From the NCBI RefSeq assembly GCF_003287875.1, contig NZ_QMKK01000025.1, forward strand, positions 193,501 through 257,500: 64,000 nucleotides of DNA, read 5' to 3'. A model generated the notes under the pieces. The model was not told the DNA's origin, made no database searches, and worked only from the letters and a program-made list of their open reading frames with translations. This DNA is from Martinezella tropici (GTDB lineage: Bacteria; Pseudomonadota; Alphaproteobacteria; Rhizobiales; Rhizobiaceae). Made by a program: the position numbers and the translations under genes. Position 1 is the stretch's first letter. Each line of letters begins with the position of its first letter. Shown here piece by piece: positions 8,493-18,040 of this stretch.

Positions 8493-8519
8493 TGTCGAGC
8501 TGCCTTTATGCCGAACCTC

Positions 8520-8558
8520 TGGCACCCCCTCTGTCACAAAGTGACAGAGGGGGTGCCA
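8520..8558. terminator. Perfect inverted repeat between convergent genes, probable bidirectional terminator
   Basis: An 18-bp perfect stem (TGGCACCCCCTCTGTCAC and its complement) with a 3-base AAA loop, midway between the converging GNAT and DUF2794 genes. The word CCCCCTCTGTCAC also opens the larger palindromic repeats at 13.9 kb and 19.1 kb, so it may be a reduced member of that repeat family acting as a terminator. Confidence 0.7.
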
Positions 8559-8592
8559 CACTCGCCACAAGCGCGTAGCCAATGACGAGAAA

Positions 8593-8994
8593 CTACTTCT
8601 CCACCAGCTTCAGCTGCTTGTCGAACACCTTCAGAACCTGCTGCACCTCGTGGCCACGCTTCAGGATCATGCCGTTGGTGTTGACGACGGAAAAGGCGCC
8701 CTGCTTGGCGGCGAGCTTCGGATTCTTTTCGATGCGGAAGAGCGGCATCTCACCGGAGCGCTTGAAGACGGAGAAAACCGCCTTGTCCTTCAGATGGTCG
8801 ATGGCGTAGTCGCGCCACTCACCTTCGCCAACCATGCGGCCGTAGATCCACAAAATCGCGTCCAGCTCCCGGCGATGGAAGGTCACCGGTAGCGGATCCT
8901 TGCTTTGTTTGTATTCTCTGAGATCGACGACGGTGGAATTAGTATCGGCGGAAGGGCGTTCGCCGCGTCGCAAATCCGGCTGATCAGTCATCAA
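8593..8994 (-). CDS. DUF2794 domain protein
   Basis: A 133-residue protein matching the DUF2794 pattern: VTFHRRELDAILWIYGRMVGEGEWRDYAIDHLKDKAVFSVF in parts, a basic and hydrophobic mix, ending in VLKVFDKQLKLVEK. The family is nearly restricted to alphaproteobacteria and has no assigned function. No signal peptide or membrane segment is visible. The N-terminal about 35 residues are polar and probably disordered. It stands alone, converging on the acetyltransferase gene. Confidence 0.85.
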   Translation of the reverse strand: MMTDQPDLRRGERPSADTNSTVVDLREYKQSKDPLPVTFHRRELDAILWIYGRMVGEGEWRDYAIDHLKDKAVFSVFKRSGEMPLFRIEKNPKLAAKQGAFSVVNTNGMILKRGHEVQQVLKVFDKQLKLVEK

Positions 8995-9329
8995 TCCCCC
9001 AAGGGTTATCTCATGACAGGAGAATGACAGTTTGCCTCAGCCGCACCAAATTGCAAGACGGCTGACGGCTCACAATTTTTTTCCCGTGCCCGAAAGCATC
9101 TCGGCAACGCCGCATTTCAGACAAAACGACGCCCAATTTACAGGAAGTATAGGCAGCCGTTTGGCGCCGCCGCGTCAAACGGCCCGGCCGGGGCGTATCG
9201 ATTAAACCCCAGCCCCGAATGCGTCCCCGCCGGGCACCTCCCCTTTTTGGTACAGCCAAAATAGGGCCCTTTTTGGCGCCCGCAAAAATAGGGAGCCTTT
9301 CGGCACCAGTCAAAATTCAGAAATGCCGC
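8995..9329. other. Intergenic region between DUF2794 and DUF1223 genes
   Basis: About 335 bases with no coding pattern on either strand. The left half carries the upstream region of the minus-strand DUF2794 gene. The right end, directly after the stop of the DUF1223 gene, carries the tandem hairpins described separately at 9241-9320. Confidence 0.6.
9241..9320. repeat. Two tandem hairpins plus a degenerate third unit
   Basis: Two adjacent units of about 26 bases each fold on themselves: CCCTTTTTGG...CCAAAATAGGG (9241-9266) and CCCTTTTTGG...CAAAAATAGGG (9267-9293). A third, decayed unit (AGCCTTTCGG...GTCAAAATTC) follows to about 9320. They lie immediately 3' of the minus-strand DUF1223 gene, so a terminator or mRNA 3'-end role is possible. 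Confidence 0.6.
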
Positions 9330-10073
9330 TCAGCCGTCCGAGCCGATGGTCAGAACCGTCGCTCCAAGAATGGCGGCCGGATCGCCCGAAGGCGTCGACG
9401 ATTGCAGAAGGACGGCAAGGCCCCTTCGGCCGGCCTTTTCAAGCACGGTGGAGGGCAATACCAGGCTCATGGCCTTGCCATCCCACATGCCCACGGTCTC
9501 GACGTCCGATACGGCATGCATGTAGGCAATCTGCTGGCCGGTGTTTTCGCCGCCTTTCGGCGCCACCATCTGTTCCTTGTCGAAATAGACGACAACAACA
9601 TTGGCCTTGCCGGCGCCGGCGCCGATCTTGATCTCGAGTTCGTCGCCCTTGGTGGCGGCATTCACCGGAACCGTCAGTCCTTCGCCGTCACGCTGGAAAT
9701 CGTCGAGCTTGACATTGATGGCGTCGAGATCGGCGCCGTTCATATGGTCCCTGCCGTTGACGATCGCCTGTGGCGTATAGACCCCGCTGCGTCCCATCGA
9801 GCGGGCATAGGCATATTGGCGCGCCGTATTGTCCTTGGACGCCATTGTATCGTTCCAGCCGAGATAGTTCCAATAGTCGACATGATAGGCGAGCGCGACG
9901 ACATTGCCCTGGCGGATCAGCTTGCGGAACGCCGCGTCGGCGGGAGGACAGGAGGCGCAGCCCTGCGAGGTGAAGAGTTCGACAACGCCCTTGATCTTCG
10001 GGGCTTCCTGCGCATGCAGCGAACTTGCGAGCACGATGCCTGCCAGAAGTGGAGCCGAAAATCGAAGGCGCAT
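9330..10073 (-). CDS. DUF1223 family thioredoxin-like secreted protein
   Basis: The 247-residue precursor has a signal peptide (about 1-21, LLAGIVLASSLHA-Q). The DUF1223 block follows: VELFTSQGCASCPPADAAF with a CASC motif resembling a thioredoxin active site, then YHVDYWNYLGWNDTMASKDNTARQ and the PQAIVNG motif. Members are periplasmic or secreted and of unknown function; the fold is predicted to be thioredoxin-like. The start at 10073 is set by the signal peptide. It is a single gene, ending at tandem hairpins. Confidence 0.88.
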   Translation of the reverse strand: MRLRFSAPLLAGIVLASSLHAQEAPKIKGVVELFTSQGCASCPPADAAFRKLIRQGNVVALAYHVDYWNYLGWNDTMASKDNTARQYAYARSMGRSGVYTPQAIVNGRDHMNGADLDAINVKLDDFQRDGEGLTVPVNAATKGDELEIKIGAGAGKANVVVVYFDKEQMVAPKGGENTGQQIAYMHAVSDVETVGMWDGKAMSLVLPSTVLEKAGRRGLAVLLQSSTPSGDPAAILGATVLTIGSDG

Positions 10074-10270
10074 TTCCCTTTTACCTCTTTCGCAAAATTC
10101 CGGCGCCACTCACGAGTGCACACGCCCGGACCAATCACGCTCCTTGGGGCCGCCCAGCCCACATCAAGCCCGAAAAATCTGAAACAAGAGATAATGGTTT
10201 AGCGCGATGACGCAAAGTCACGATGGGGTGAGGCAGAGGACCGGCAACGGCTTGCCGTACACATCACCGT

Positions 10271-10310
10271 GAAAAACAAGACGCCGCCGGGAGACTTTTC
10301 CCGGCGGCGT
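10271..10310 (-). terminator. Rho-independent terminator of acnA
   Basis: On the minus strand, ACGCCGCCGGG and CCCGGCGGCGT form an 11-bp stem around AAAAGTCT, followed by CTTGTTTTT. It lies about 20 bases past the acnA stop codon. Confidence 0.9.
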
Positions 10311-10332
10311 GCAAGAGGAGTTCAGACGCCTA

Positions 10333-13023
10333 TCAGGCGGCGAGATCGCGCAGAACGGTCTGCAGGATGCCGCCATTGTTGACGTAGACGACCTCATCCA
10401 GCGTATCGATACGGCAGATGATGGGAACATCCTTCACGGAACCGTCGCCATAGGTGATCTTGGCGATCTTACGCTCGCGTGGCTTGATGTTTTCCAGGCC
10501 TTCGATCGTCACGAGTTCGTCGCCTTTCAGGCCGAGGCTTGCCCAGGTAGTGCCTTCCTCGAAGACGAAGGGGATGACGCCCATTCCCACCAGGTTCGAG
10601 CGGTGGATGCGCTCGAAGGACTGGGCGATCACGGCGCGCACGCCGAGCAGGTTCGTGCCCTTGGCAGCCCAGTCGCGCGACGAGCCGTTGCCGTATTCGA
10701 CACCGGCGAAGATGACGAGCGGGACGCCCTCGGCCTTGTACTGCATGGCCGCATCGTAGATCGACGTCTCTTCCTTGGACGGATAATGGATGGTGTAGCC
10801 ACCTTCCTTGCCGTTCGGGCCAAGCATGTGATTGCGGATGCGGATGTTGGCAAAGGTGCCGCGCATCATGACTTCATGGTTGCCGCGGCGCGTGCCGTAC
10901 TGGTTGAAGTCGGCAACGCCGACGCCGTGACCGAGGAGATACGAGCCGGCGGGCGAGGCAGCCTTGATCGAACCGGCCGGAGAAATATGGTCGGTGGTGA
11001 TCTTGTCGCCGAAGAGGCCGAGAACGCGCGCGCCCTTGATGTCGGAAACGCCGGCGCCCTTCTTGCCCATGCCCACGAAGTAAGGTGGGTTCTGCACATA
11101 GGTCGAGTTGTCGTCCCACGCATAGGTCTGGCCCGGAGGAACCTGCACGGCCTGCCAGTTGGCGTCGCCCTTGAAGACGTCGGCATACTTGGTTTCATAA
11201 AGCTCGCGGGTGACGTACTTCTGGATGAACTCCTGAACCTCGTGCGAGGTCGGCCAGATGTCCTTCAGATAGACCGGCTTGCCGTTCTGGTCTTCGCCGA
11301 TCGGCTCCTTCGTTAGGTCGAGCTGCACCGAGCCGGCGAGCGCGTAGGCGACGACGAGCGGCGGCGAAGCAAGATAGTTCGCCTGGACGTCTGGCGAGAT
11401 GCGGCCTTCGAAGTTGCGGTTACCGGAGAGAACGCCGGCAACGATCAGGCCCTTGTCGTTGATCGTCTTGGAGATCGGCGCCGGCAGCGGGCCGGAATTA
11501 CCGATGCAGGTGGTGCAGCCGAAGCCGACCAGGTTGAAGCCGAGCTTGTCGAGATCGGCCTGCAGGCCGGACTTGGCGAGATATTCGCCGACGACCTGGG
11601 ATCCCGGTGCGAGCGAGGTCTTGACCCACGGCTTGCTCTTCAGGCCCTTGGCAACGGCGTTGCGGGCGAGAAGGCCGGCTGCGATCAGCACCGACGGGTT
11701 GGAGGTGTTGGTGCAGGAGGTGATGGCAGCGATGGCAACGTCGCCATGGCCGATATCGAAATCCGTGCCTTCGACCGCATAGCGGTTGGAGAGCTGGCCG
11801 GGCTTCTTGTATTCGGTTTCGAGCGAGGTTGCGAAGCCGGAAGCGATGTTTTCCAGCGCGATGCGGCCTTCCGGACGCTTCGGGCCGGCCATCGACGGCA
11901 CGACGTCGCCGAGATCGAGTTCCAGCGTGTCTGTGAAGACGAGATCGGAACCATCATTATCGCGCCACATGCCCTGAGCCTTGGAATAGGCTTCGACGAG
12001 CGCGATACGGTCCTTGGCACGGCCGGACATGTTGAGGTAGTTCAGCGTTTCCTTGTCGACCGGGAAGAAGCCGCAGGTCGCGCCATATTCCGGACCCATG
12101 TTGCCGATGGTGGCGCGGTCGGCGAGCGGCATGTTGTCGAGGCCGGGGCCGAAGAATTCGACGAACTTGGAAACGACGCCCTTCTTGCGCAGCATCTGCA
12201 CGACGGTCAGAACGAGGTCGGTCGCGGTAACGCCTTCCTTGAGCTTGCCGGTCAGCTTGAAGCCGATGACTTCAGGCAGCAGCATGGAGACCGGCTGGCC
12301 GAGCATGGCGGCTTCAGCTTCGATACCGCCGACACCCCAGCCGAGAACGCCGAGGCCGTTGATCATGGTCGTGTGCGAATCGGTGCCGACGCAGGTGTCG
12401 GGATAAGCGATCGTTTCGCCATCCTCTTCCTTCGTCCAGACGGTCTGGCCGAGATATTCGAGGTTCACCTGGTGACAGATGCCGGTGCCGGGAGGAACGA
12501 CGCGGAAGTTCTTGAATGCCTGCTGGCCCCACTTCAGGAAGCGGTAGCGCTCGCCGTTGCGCTGGTATTCCAGCTCGACGTTCTTGGCGAAAGCCTGCGG
12601 TGTGCCGAATTCGTCGACGATGACCGAGTGGTCGATGACGAGATCGACGGGAACGAGCGGATTGATCTTTTCCGGATCGCCACCGAGGGAGACCATCGCG
12701 TCGCGCATGGCAGCAAGGTCGACGACGGCCGGAACGCCGGTGAAGTCCTGCATCAGCACGCGCGCCGGGCGATAGGCGATTTCGTTCTCGACGGTGCCCT
12801 TGTTGGTCAGCCATTCGGCGACGGCAAGGATATGCTCCTTGGTGACCGACTGCCCGTCTTCAAAACGCAGCAGGTTTTCCAGCAGTACCTTCATGGAGTA
12901 AGGCAGCTTGGAAACGCCGGGCAGACCATTGGCTTCAGCCTTGGGAAGGCTGAAATACACATAGTCTTTCCCGCCCACGGTCAGCGTGGAACGACAATTG
13001 AAACTGTCAAGAGATTTAGACAC
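10333..13023 (-). CDS. acnA: Aconitate hydratase A
   Basis: An 896-residue AcnA/IRP-type aconitase, full length. It carries the iron-sulfur ligand regions SCTNTSNPS and [13 protein letters not shown], the substrate-binding [21 protein letters not shown], and the swivel-domain motifs [10 protein letters not shown] and [13 protein letters not shown]. It interconverts citrate and isocitrate in the TCA cycle using a [4Fe-4S] cluster. A typical terminator follows. It is divergent from the ccm operon with about 260 bases between the start codons, a known rhizobial arrangement. No clear iron-response operator could be assigned by eye. Confidence 0.97.
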   Translation of the reverse strand: MSKSLDSFNCRSTLTVGGKDYVYFSLPKAEANGLPGVSKLPYSMKVLLENLLRFEDGQSVTKEHILAVAEWLTNKGTVENEIAYRPARVLMQDFTGVPAVVDLAAMRDAMVSLGGDPEKINPLVPVDLVIDHSVIVDEFGTPQAFAKNVELEYQRNGERYRFLKWGQQAFKNFRVVPPGTGICHQVNLEYLGQTVWTKEEDGETIAYPDTCVGTDSHTTMINGLGVLGWGVGGIEAEAAMLGQPVSMLLPEVIGFKLTGKLKEGVTATDLVLTVVQMLRKKGVVSKFVEFFGPGLDNMPLADRATIGNMGPEYGATCGFFPVDKETLNYLNMSGRAKDRIALVEAYSKAQGMWRDNDGSDLVFTDTLELDLGDVVPSMAGPKRPEGRIALENIASGFATSLETEYKKPGQLSNRYAVEGTDFDIGHGDVAIAAITSCTNTSNPSVLIAAGLLARNAVAKGLKSKPWVKTSLAPGSQVVGEYLAKSGLQADLDKLGFNLVGFGCTTCIGNSGPLPAPISKTINDKGLIVAGVLSGNRNFEGRISPDVQANYLASPPLVVAYALAGSVQLDLTKEPIGEDQNGKPVYLKDIWPTSHEVQEFIQKYVTRELYETKYADVFKGDANWQAVQVPPGQTYAWDDNSTYVQNPPYFVGMGKKGAGVSDIKGARVLGLFGDKITTDHISPAGSIKAASPAGSYLLGHGVGVADFNQYGTRRGNHEVMMRGTFANIRIRNHMLGPNGKEGGYTIHYPSKEETSIYDAAMQYKAEGVPLVIFAGVEYGNGSSRDWAAKGTNLLGVRAVIAQSFERIHRSNLVGMGVIPFVFEEGTTWASLGLKGDELVTIEGLENIKPRERKIAKITYGDGSVKDVPIICRIDTLDEVVYVNNGGILQTVLRDLAA

Positions 13024-13286
13024 GAGATACCCCGTTTCTGATAGCCAACACAGTCGTGCGAACGCCTATGCACTTTATGCACATCAGGATGCGGGTGCGG
13101 CCATTTCCGCTGTCCGCACGTAAGGCAGAAAACCTTATGTTCGGCGCAAGGATGAAATTCACGCCGACCGCTGGCGTGGTTGCAGGTCTTATAGATAATT
13201 TCGTAAAGACTTGCCAGAGTGGCAAAGCGCAAATTTGGACAATTTTTTGCGCGCTGCGGCAACGACAACGGGGAAAGTCTGAGCGA

Positions 13287-13934
13287 ATGCATCTATGCGC
13301 TGAAAATCTGGCGGCAAGGCGGGGCGAAGACCTGATTTTCTCGAATGTTTCCTTTGACTTGGAGGGTGGTGACGCCCTCGTTCTGACCGGGCGCAATGGA
13401 TCGGGAAAGACAACGCTTCTGCGTGTCGTGGCAGGCCTTCTGAAGCCGGAAAAAGGTCGTGTCACCTTCACCGGAAGTGATGGCGAATCGAGCCGGCCAC
13501 CGGGCGAAACCAGCCACTATCTCGGCCACCGCAACGCGATGAAATCCGAGCTGACCGTCGCGGAAAATCTGACCTTCTGGAAAACCTTCCTCGGCGATGT
13601 GCCGGGCGGCTCCGGCCTGGCTGCCGATGAAGCCGCCGACGCCGTCGGCCTTGCCGGTATCACCCATTTGCCTTTCGGCTATCTCTCCGCCGGCCAGCAG
13701 CGGCGAATCGCTTTCGCCAAACTTCTGGTCGCCCACCGCCCCATCTGGATTCTCGACGAGCCGACCGCGGCGCTGGACAGCTCGGCAGACCGGCTGTTTG
13801 CGGAGCTAATCATCGCGCATCAGAAGAGTGGCGGCATCGTTCTTGCGGCCACGCATCAGCCCCTGGGGTTGGAGAATGTGCAGGAGATGCGAATGACGGG
13901 ATTTGCCGGGGTGAGTGAGGGGGTGTGGGGATGA
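13287..13934 (+). CDS. ccmA: Heme exporter ATP-binding protein CcmA
   Basis: A 215-residue ABC ATPase with Walker A GRNGSGKT (about 35-42), signature LSAGQQRR and Walker B IWILDEPTAALD. The short length, the HRNAMKSELTVAENL segment and the following ccmB-ccmC-ccmD-ccmG genes identify it as CcmA, which releases heme-loaded CcmE from CcmC in cytochrome c maturation. The start at 13287 is preferred; the frame is open 77 codons further upstream but that part has no similarity. Unusually, 352 bases of repeats separate it from ccmB. Confidence 0.92.
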   Translation: MHLCAENLAARRGEDLIFSNVSFDLEGGDALVLTGRNGSGKTTLLRVVAGLLKPEKGRVTFTGSDGESSRPPGETSHYLGHRNAMKSELTVAENLTFWKTFLGDVPGGSGLAADEAADAVGLAGITHLPFGYLSAGQQRRIAFAKLLVAHRPIWILDEPTAALDSSADRLFAELIIAHQKSGGIVLAATHQPLGLENVQEMRMTGFAGVSEGVWG

Positions 13935-13960
13935 TGCAGATATTTCCTCTTATGCCGCAC

Positions 13961-14170
13961 CTTCGTCACCCCCCTCTGTCACTTCGTGACATCTCCCCCA
14001 CGAGGGGGGAGATCGCTGGGAGTTTGCCGCATCCGCCTACAAAGCCGGCGGACTCCGCTTCTGCTTCTACAGATTCGATGTTGGATCAGGCGATGCGCGC
14101 GCCACAAGTTACCAATCTCCCCCCTTGTGGGGGAGATGTCGCGACAGCGACAGAGGGGGGTGAGGAGCGG
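13961..14170. repeat. Inverted pair of palindromic repeats between ccmA and ccmB
   Basis: Two copies of a compound palindrome face each other. The left one (13961-14016) reads CCCCCTCTGTCACTTCGTGAC then ATCTCCCCC/GGGGGGAGAT. The right one (14113-14170) is the same in reverse, ATCTCCCCCCTTGTGGGGGAGAT then GACAGAGGGGGGTGA. About 95 bases of unique sequence lie between. The same inverted pair occurs inside ftsY (19111-19430). Confidence 0.85.
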
Positions 14171-14225
14171 AGCGACGATCATCTGACGTATATACAAAGT
14201 GACGGTTCTTTCCTGGGTAAAAGCC

Positions 14226-14276
14226 CCCTCATCCGACCCGTCGGGCCACCTTCTCCCCGAGGGGAGAGGGAGATTG
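14226..14276. repeat. Second-family palindromic repeat just before ccmB
   Basis: CCCCTCATCCGACC, GGGCCACC and a hairpin CTTCTCCCC-GA-GGGGAGAG. It ends about 10 bases before the ccmB start codon, so it lies where the ribosome-binding site should be. Related copies are at 16570-16735, 22631-22654, 33443-33488 and 33532-33595. Confidence 0.8.
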
Positions 14277-14286
14277 GTGCCGCCCG

Positions 14287-14946
14287 ATGACCGCCCTCTT
14301 CCTCCGTGACCTCAGACTTTCGGTGCGCGCCGGCGGCGGAGCGTTGATCGGCATCCTGTTCTTCCTCACCGTCGTCGCCGTCATTCCCTTCGGCGTCGGC
14401 CCCGACCTGAAGCTCCTCTCGCGCATCGGCCCGGCCATCGTCTGGATCGGCGCGCTGCTCGCAAGCCTGCTTGGCCTCGATCGGCTGTTCCAGGCAGAAC
14501 GCGATGACGGCTCGCTCGATCTGCTTGTCATGCAGGAAACGCCACTGGTATTGACGGTCTTCATTAAATGCGTGGCGCATTGGGTCGCGGCAGGCTTGCC
14601 CCTCGTCATCGCCTCGCCGCTGCTCGGCCTCTTTATGAATATGAACGAGACGGCGATCGGCGCGACGGCCCTGACCCTGCTCGTCGGCTCGCCGGCGATC
14701 ACCTTCATCGGCGCGGTTGGTGCTGCCGTTGCCGTGGCGCTGCCGCGCGGCGGGCTGCTTGTCTCCATTCTGGTGCTACCGCTCACGATCCCCGTGCTGA
14801 TCTTCGGCGTCAGCGCCACCTATGCCACAGTCGAAGGGCCGCAGCCGTTCCTACCGCCCTTCCTGATCCTGATCGCGCTCACCTTGTTCTTCGCCGTCCT
14901 CGGCCCGGCCGCTGCTGCTCTTGCCCTACGGAACACGACTGATTGA
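14287..14946 (+). CDS. ccmB: Heme exporter permease CcmB
   Basis: A 219-residue membrane protein with about six hydrophobic helices. N-terminal FLRDLRLSVRAGG and the central LDRLFQAERDDGSLDLL, an Asp/Glu-rich cytosolic loop, are characteristic of CcmB. It forms the CcmABCD complex that handles heme transfer to CcmE. The small overlap of the upstream repeat with the translation start region is unusual. ccmC follows after 79 bases. Confidence 0.95.
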   Translation: MTALFLRDLRLSVRAGGGALIGILFFLTVVAVIPFGVGPDLKLLSRIGPAIVWIGALLASLLGLDRLFQAERDDGSLDLLVMQETPLVLTVFIKCVAHWVAAGLPLVIASPLLGLFMNMNETAIGATALTLLVGSPAITFIGAVGAAVAVALPRGGLLVSILVLPLTIPVLIFGVSATYATVEGPQPFLPPFLILIALTLFFAVLGPAAAALALRNTTD

Positions 14947-15025
14947 TCGCAATAAGATACTGTTTCGTCCATCCGGGACAATGCGGTCGATTGCCGGAAA
15001 AGCCATATCGGGTTAAACAAGCCGC

Positions 15026-15784
15026 ATGAGCGATATCACTGCGATCAGCCGATTTTCCGACCTTGCCAACCCCACGCGGTTCCTGGCTTTCTCGGCGCGT
15101 CTCATTCCCTGGCTCGCGGCCATCTCGGCGATGCTCTTCGCGATCGGCCTCTATCTGTCCTTTACGACCGAGGGCGATTACCAGCAGGGCGATACCGTCC
15201 GCATCATGTATATTCACGTTCCGGCCGCCTGGCTGTCGATGATGTGCTACACGATCATGAGCATGTCGGCGATCGGCACACTTGTCTGGCGCCACCCGCT
15301 CGCCGATGTCGCCGGTAAGACGGCAGCCCCGCTCGGCGCCGCCTTCACGCTGATCGCGCTGGTCACCGGCTCGCTCTGGGGCAAGCCGATGTGGGGCACC
15401 TATTGGGTCTGGGATGCGCGGCTGACCTCGGTCTTCATCCTGTTCCTCATGTATCTCGGCCTGATCGCGCTGAACCGCGCCATGGACGACCCATCAAAAG
15501 CTGCCCGTGTCGCCTCGATCCTGACGCTGGTCGGCTTCATCAATATCCCGATTATCAAGTTCTCCGTGGACTGGTGGAACACGCTGCATCAGTCGGAAAG
15601 CATCATGCGGATGGATGGCCCGGCCATCGACGCGGAGTTCCTCTGGCCGCTCTTCACCATGGCGCTCGCCTTCACGCTGCTGTTCTTCACGCTGCACCTG
15701 ATGGCGATTCGCAACGAGATTTGGCGCCGCCGCATCGCCGCGCAGCGCCGCATCGCCGCACGCATGGCAAGCCGGGAGGACTAG
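15026..15784 (+). CDS. ccmC: Heme exporter permease CcmC
   Basis: A 252-residue protein with six transmembrane helices. It carries the tryptophan-rich heme-handling signature [18 protein letters not shown], flanked by periplasmic His residues ([16 protein letters not shown]). CcmC binds heme at the periplasmic face and delivers it to CcmE. It sits between ccmB and ccmD in the usual order, with ccmD starting two bases after its stop. Confidence 0.97.
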   Translation: MSDITAISRFSDLANPTRFLAFSARLIPWLAAISAMLFAIGLYLSFTTEGDYQQGDTVRIMYIHVPAAWLSMMCYTIMSMSAIGTLVWRHPLADVAGKTAAPLGAAFTLIALVTGSLWGKPMWGTYWVWDARLTSVFILFLMYLGLIALNRAMDDPSKAARVASILTLVGFINIPIIKFSVDWWNTLHQSESIMRMDGPAIDAEFLWPLFTMALAFTLLFFTLHLMAIRNEIWRRRIAAQRRIAARMASRED

Positions 15785-15785
15785 C

Positions 15786-15959
15786 ATGACGCATCCCTTC
15801 TACGTCTACGGCTCCTACGGCTTTGCTGCCGTCATGATCCTCGCCGTCATCGCCTGGACATGGATCGACGGACGCCTTCGACGTCGTGAGCTCGCCGCAT
15901 TGGAAGCCTCCGGCATCCGCCGCCGCTCACAGCGCGCGCCGGAAAGCGAGACGAAATGA
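15786..15959 (+). CDS. ccmD: Heme exporter protein CcmD
   Basis: A 57-residue protein: a short periplasmic start ([14 protein letters not shown]), one transmembrane helix ([12 protein letters not shown]) and a basic cytosolic tail ([16 protein letters not shown]). Length, topology and position between ccmC and ccmG are diagnostic of CcmD, which helps release holo-CcmE. It is tightly packed: two bases after ccmC, and its stop overlaps the ccmG start (ATGA). Confidence 0.92.
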   Translation: MTHPFYVYGSYGFAAVMILAVIAWTWIDGRLRRRELAALEASGIRRRSQRAPESETK

Positions 15960-16567
15960 CCACGGATGCCGATAACAAGGATCAGCCGAAATCGAGCGGC
16001 ACCGCACGCTATCTGCTGGCGCTGATCCCGCTGATCGTCTTTGCCTGCATCGCTTTTGCCGTCGGCAAGGTCATGTATGATCAGGAAGTGCACGGCACCG
16101 ACATATCGGCCATTCCTTCGGCGCTGATCGGTACGAAGGCGCCGAAGCTCGCGCTCCCACCTCTCGAAGGCTCCAACCTGCGGGCGCTGACCGATGACGC
16201 CATCAAGGGCAAGCTTACGCTCGTCAATGTCTTTGCCTCCTGGTGCATTCCCTGTCGCGACGAGCATCCAGTGCTGAAGGAGCTTGCCAAGAGCGGTCAG
16301 CTCAATATCGTGGCCATCAATTACAAGGACACGAGCGAGAACGCACTTCGCTTCCTCGGCGAACTCGGCAATCCCTACAACGCCATCGGCATCGACCCGA
16401 ACGGCTCTGCCGCCATCGACTGGGGCGTCTACGGCATTCCGGAATCCTACCTCGTCTCGCCCGACGGCACGATCCTCTACAAGCAGGTCGGCCCGTTCAC
16501 GCCGACCAGCCTGAAGGAAGGGCTCTATCCGGCCATAGCGAAGGCGCAGGGGAAGCCGGCGTCTTAA
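15956..16567 (+). CDS. ccmG: Thiol:disulfide interchange protein CcmG/DsbE
   Basis: A 203-residue membrane-anchored thioredoxin-fold protein. The N-terminal anchor is at about 18-38 ([19 protein letters not shown]), followed by a periplasmic domain with the WCIPC redox motif, the CcmG acidic feature DEHP after it, and the cis-Pro loop YGIPESYLV. It keeps apocytochrome c cysteines reduced for heme ligation. It is the last gene of the ccm operon; ccmE, ccmF and ccmH are not in this window, as in other rhizobia where they form a separate cluster. Confidence 0.95.
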   Translation: MTTDADNKDQPKSSGTARYLLALIPLIVFACIAFAVGKVMYDQEVHGTDISAIPSALIGTKAPKLALPPLEGSNLRALTDDAIKGKLTLVNVFASWCIPCRDEHPVLKELAKSGQLNIVAINYKDTSENALRFLGELGNPYNAIGIDPNGSAAIDWGVYGIPESYLVSPDGTILYKQVGPFTPTSLKEGLYPAIAKAQGKPAS

Positions 16568-16569
16568 TT

Positions 16570-16735
16570 CCCTTTTCTCCTTGGGAAGAAGGTGCCCGAA
16601 GGGCGGATGAGGGGGCTGGGGCACGAAGCAAAAAGGTCTTGAGCGACGAGCGAAAGTCAGCACTCTCCCGGTAGCGCCTCCTCACCCGGCGCTATCGTGC
16701 CTCCATCTCCCCGCAGGGGCGAGGGTTAAAAGACT
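16570..16735. repeat. Repeat cluster downstream of ccmG
   Basis: Two imperfect palindromes of the CTTCTCCCC family sit between ccmG and the convergent UPF0314 gene. The left one (about 16570-16615) reads CCCTTTTCTCCTTGGGAAGAAGG then a GGATGAGGGGGCTGG tail. The right one (about 16677-16728) contains ATCTCCCCGCAGGGGCGAGGG. They may also serve as transcription stops for both genes. Confidence 0.65.
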
Positions 16736-17324
16736 AAATCCCGCCCTGCCAAGTCTTGATCGCCTCGACCGGCCAGACCAGCATCAGCACGTTGAGCGTA
16801 AGATTGTCGCGGATCAGATAACCGGTAAGCAGCTCGAAGAAGATGGCGATGACAACCGTCACCAGCACCGGCGCGCGCCAGGCAAACAGGAATCCGACCA
16901 CCATGAACACCGCATCCATCGAGGAATTGAGGATGCTGTCGCCGACATAATCGAGCGAGATCGTCGTGGCGCGGTAGCGGTTGATGATGATAGGGGAATT
17001 TTCCAGGATCTCCCAGCCTGATTCGATCAACATGGCAACGAAGAGCCGCATCGACAGCGGCTTGCCGCGCATGATCAGATGCGTGAGACCGAAAAAGAGA
17101 AAACCGTGGATGATGTGCGACGGCGTGTACCAGTCGGCGATGTGCTGCGAATTGCCACTGGATTTCACCACCGGCTCGAAGAGCTTCACATAGCCGCAAG
17201 TGCAGATCGGCACACGGCCCATCATGTATTCGGTCACGATCTGCACCAGCAGAACGACGGCGCAGGCGATGAACCAGAAGCTCTGTTGCCGATAGCGGCT
17301 TTGGGCGTCGATGGCTTGGCTCAT
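16734..17324 (-). CDS. UPF0314 (DUF2585) membrane protein
   Basis: A 196-residue protein with about four to five transmembrane segments and family-typical stretches: [36 protein letters not shown], and [17 protein letters not shown]. It belongs to the alphaproteobacterial UPF0314/DUF2585 family, of unknown function; the conserved His and Cys residues suggest a metal or redox site (inference). Its start overlaps the stop of ispZ by 4 bases, making it the last gene of the dapF-mtaB-ftsY-ispZ operon. Confidence 0.9.
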   Translation of the reverse strand: MSQAIDAQSRYRQQSFWFIACAVVLLVQIVTEYMMGRVPICTCGYVKLFEPVVKSSGNSQHIADWYTPSHIIHGFLFFGLTHLIMRGKPLSMRLFVAMLIESGWEILENSPIIINRYRATTISLDYVGDSILNSSMDAVFMVVGFLFAWRAPVLVTVVIAIFFELLTGYLIRDNLTLNVLMLVWPVEAIKTWQGGI

Positions 17325-18040
17325 TTACCGTTTTCCACCGGCGGCTCGACCGTGTGCTTCATGATCAGCGGCATCTGCGACAGCGTGAAGAGGATGGTGA
17401 TCGGCATCGTTCCCCAGACCTTGAAGTTCACCCAGAGATTATCCGCGGCCTTGGTGTCCGGAAGATAAAGCCAGTTCGAGCCGCGCCAGACGACTTCGTT
17501 GAGCACGGCGAGAACGAAGAAGAAGATACCCCAGCGCAGCGTCAGCTTGCGCCAGCCCTCGGCATCCAGCTGAAAGGCGGCATTGAAGACATAGCCGAGC
17601 AGCGACTTGCCGAAAGCAAGGCCGCCGAGCAGCACGATGCCGAACAGCGCATTGACGATGGTCGGCTTCATCTTGATGAAGGTTTCGTTCTGAAGATAGA
17701 TGCCGAGCGCACCGAAAATCAGCACCACAATGCCGGAGACGAAGGGCATTAGCGGCAAATGGCCGAGCATGACCTTCGAAACGATGAGCGAGATCACCGT
17801 TGCCGCCATGAACAGGCCGGTGGCGACGAAGAGCGGGCCGCCGAGCGCTGCCAGTTGCGGAAAATGCTGCGCCAGCCATTCGCCGCGCAAATTGCCGAAG
17901 AAGAACACCAGCAAAGGCCCGAGTTCCAGCACCAGCTTCAGCATCGGATGATGCCTGTCGGCGGCACTTGGGGTGAGATCGCTGTCGCTGGTCGTCATTG
18001 CGGCACTTTCCCTATCATCAAACTTGTTCTTGTCATTCAT
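17321..18040 (-). CDS. ispZ: Septation protein A / YciB-like inner membrane protein
   Basis: A protein of up to 239 residues with about six transmembrane helices. It has YciB motifs: [26 protein letters not shown] and [47 protein letters not shown]. YciB (IspZ/IspA) is linked to septation and envelope synthesis. The ATG at 18040 overlaps the ftsY stop (ATGA); an alternative ATG at 17998 has a weak AGGGA upstream and would remove a polar N-terminus. Coupled to ftsY and UPF0314 on both sides. Confidence 0.92.
   Translation of the reverse strand: MNDKNKFDDRESAAMTTSDSDLTPSAADRHHPMLKLVLELGPLLVFFFGNLRGEWLAQHFPQLAALGGPLFVATGLFMAATVISLIVSKVMLGHLPLMPFVSGIVVLIFGALGIYLQNETFIKMKPTIVNALFGIVLLGGLAFGKSLLGYVFNAAFQLDAEGWRKLTLRWGIFFFVLAVLNEVVWRGSNWLYLPDTKAADNLWVNFKVWGTMPITILFTLSQMPLIMKHTVEPPVENGK

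Noticed and set aside
9241..9320. CRISPR-like short array
   Set aside because: Only two to three units, no unique spacers, units self-complementary and adjacent; no cas genes in the window.
11746..13041. Long plus-strand frame antisense to acnA
   Set aside because: A 431-codon mirror of a GC-rich gene; its product is His/Asp/Arg-rich and matches no family, while the minus strand encodes full-length aconitase.
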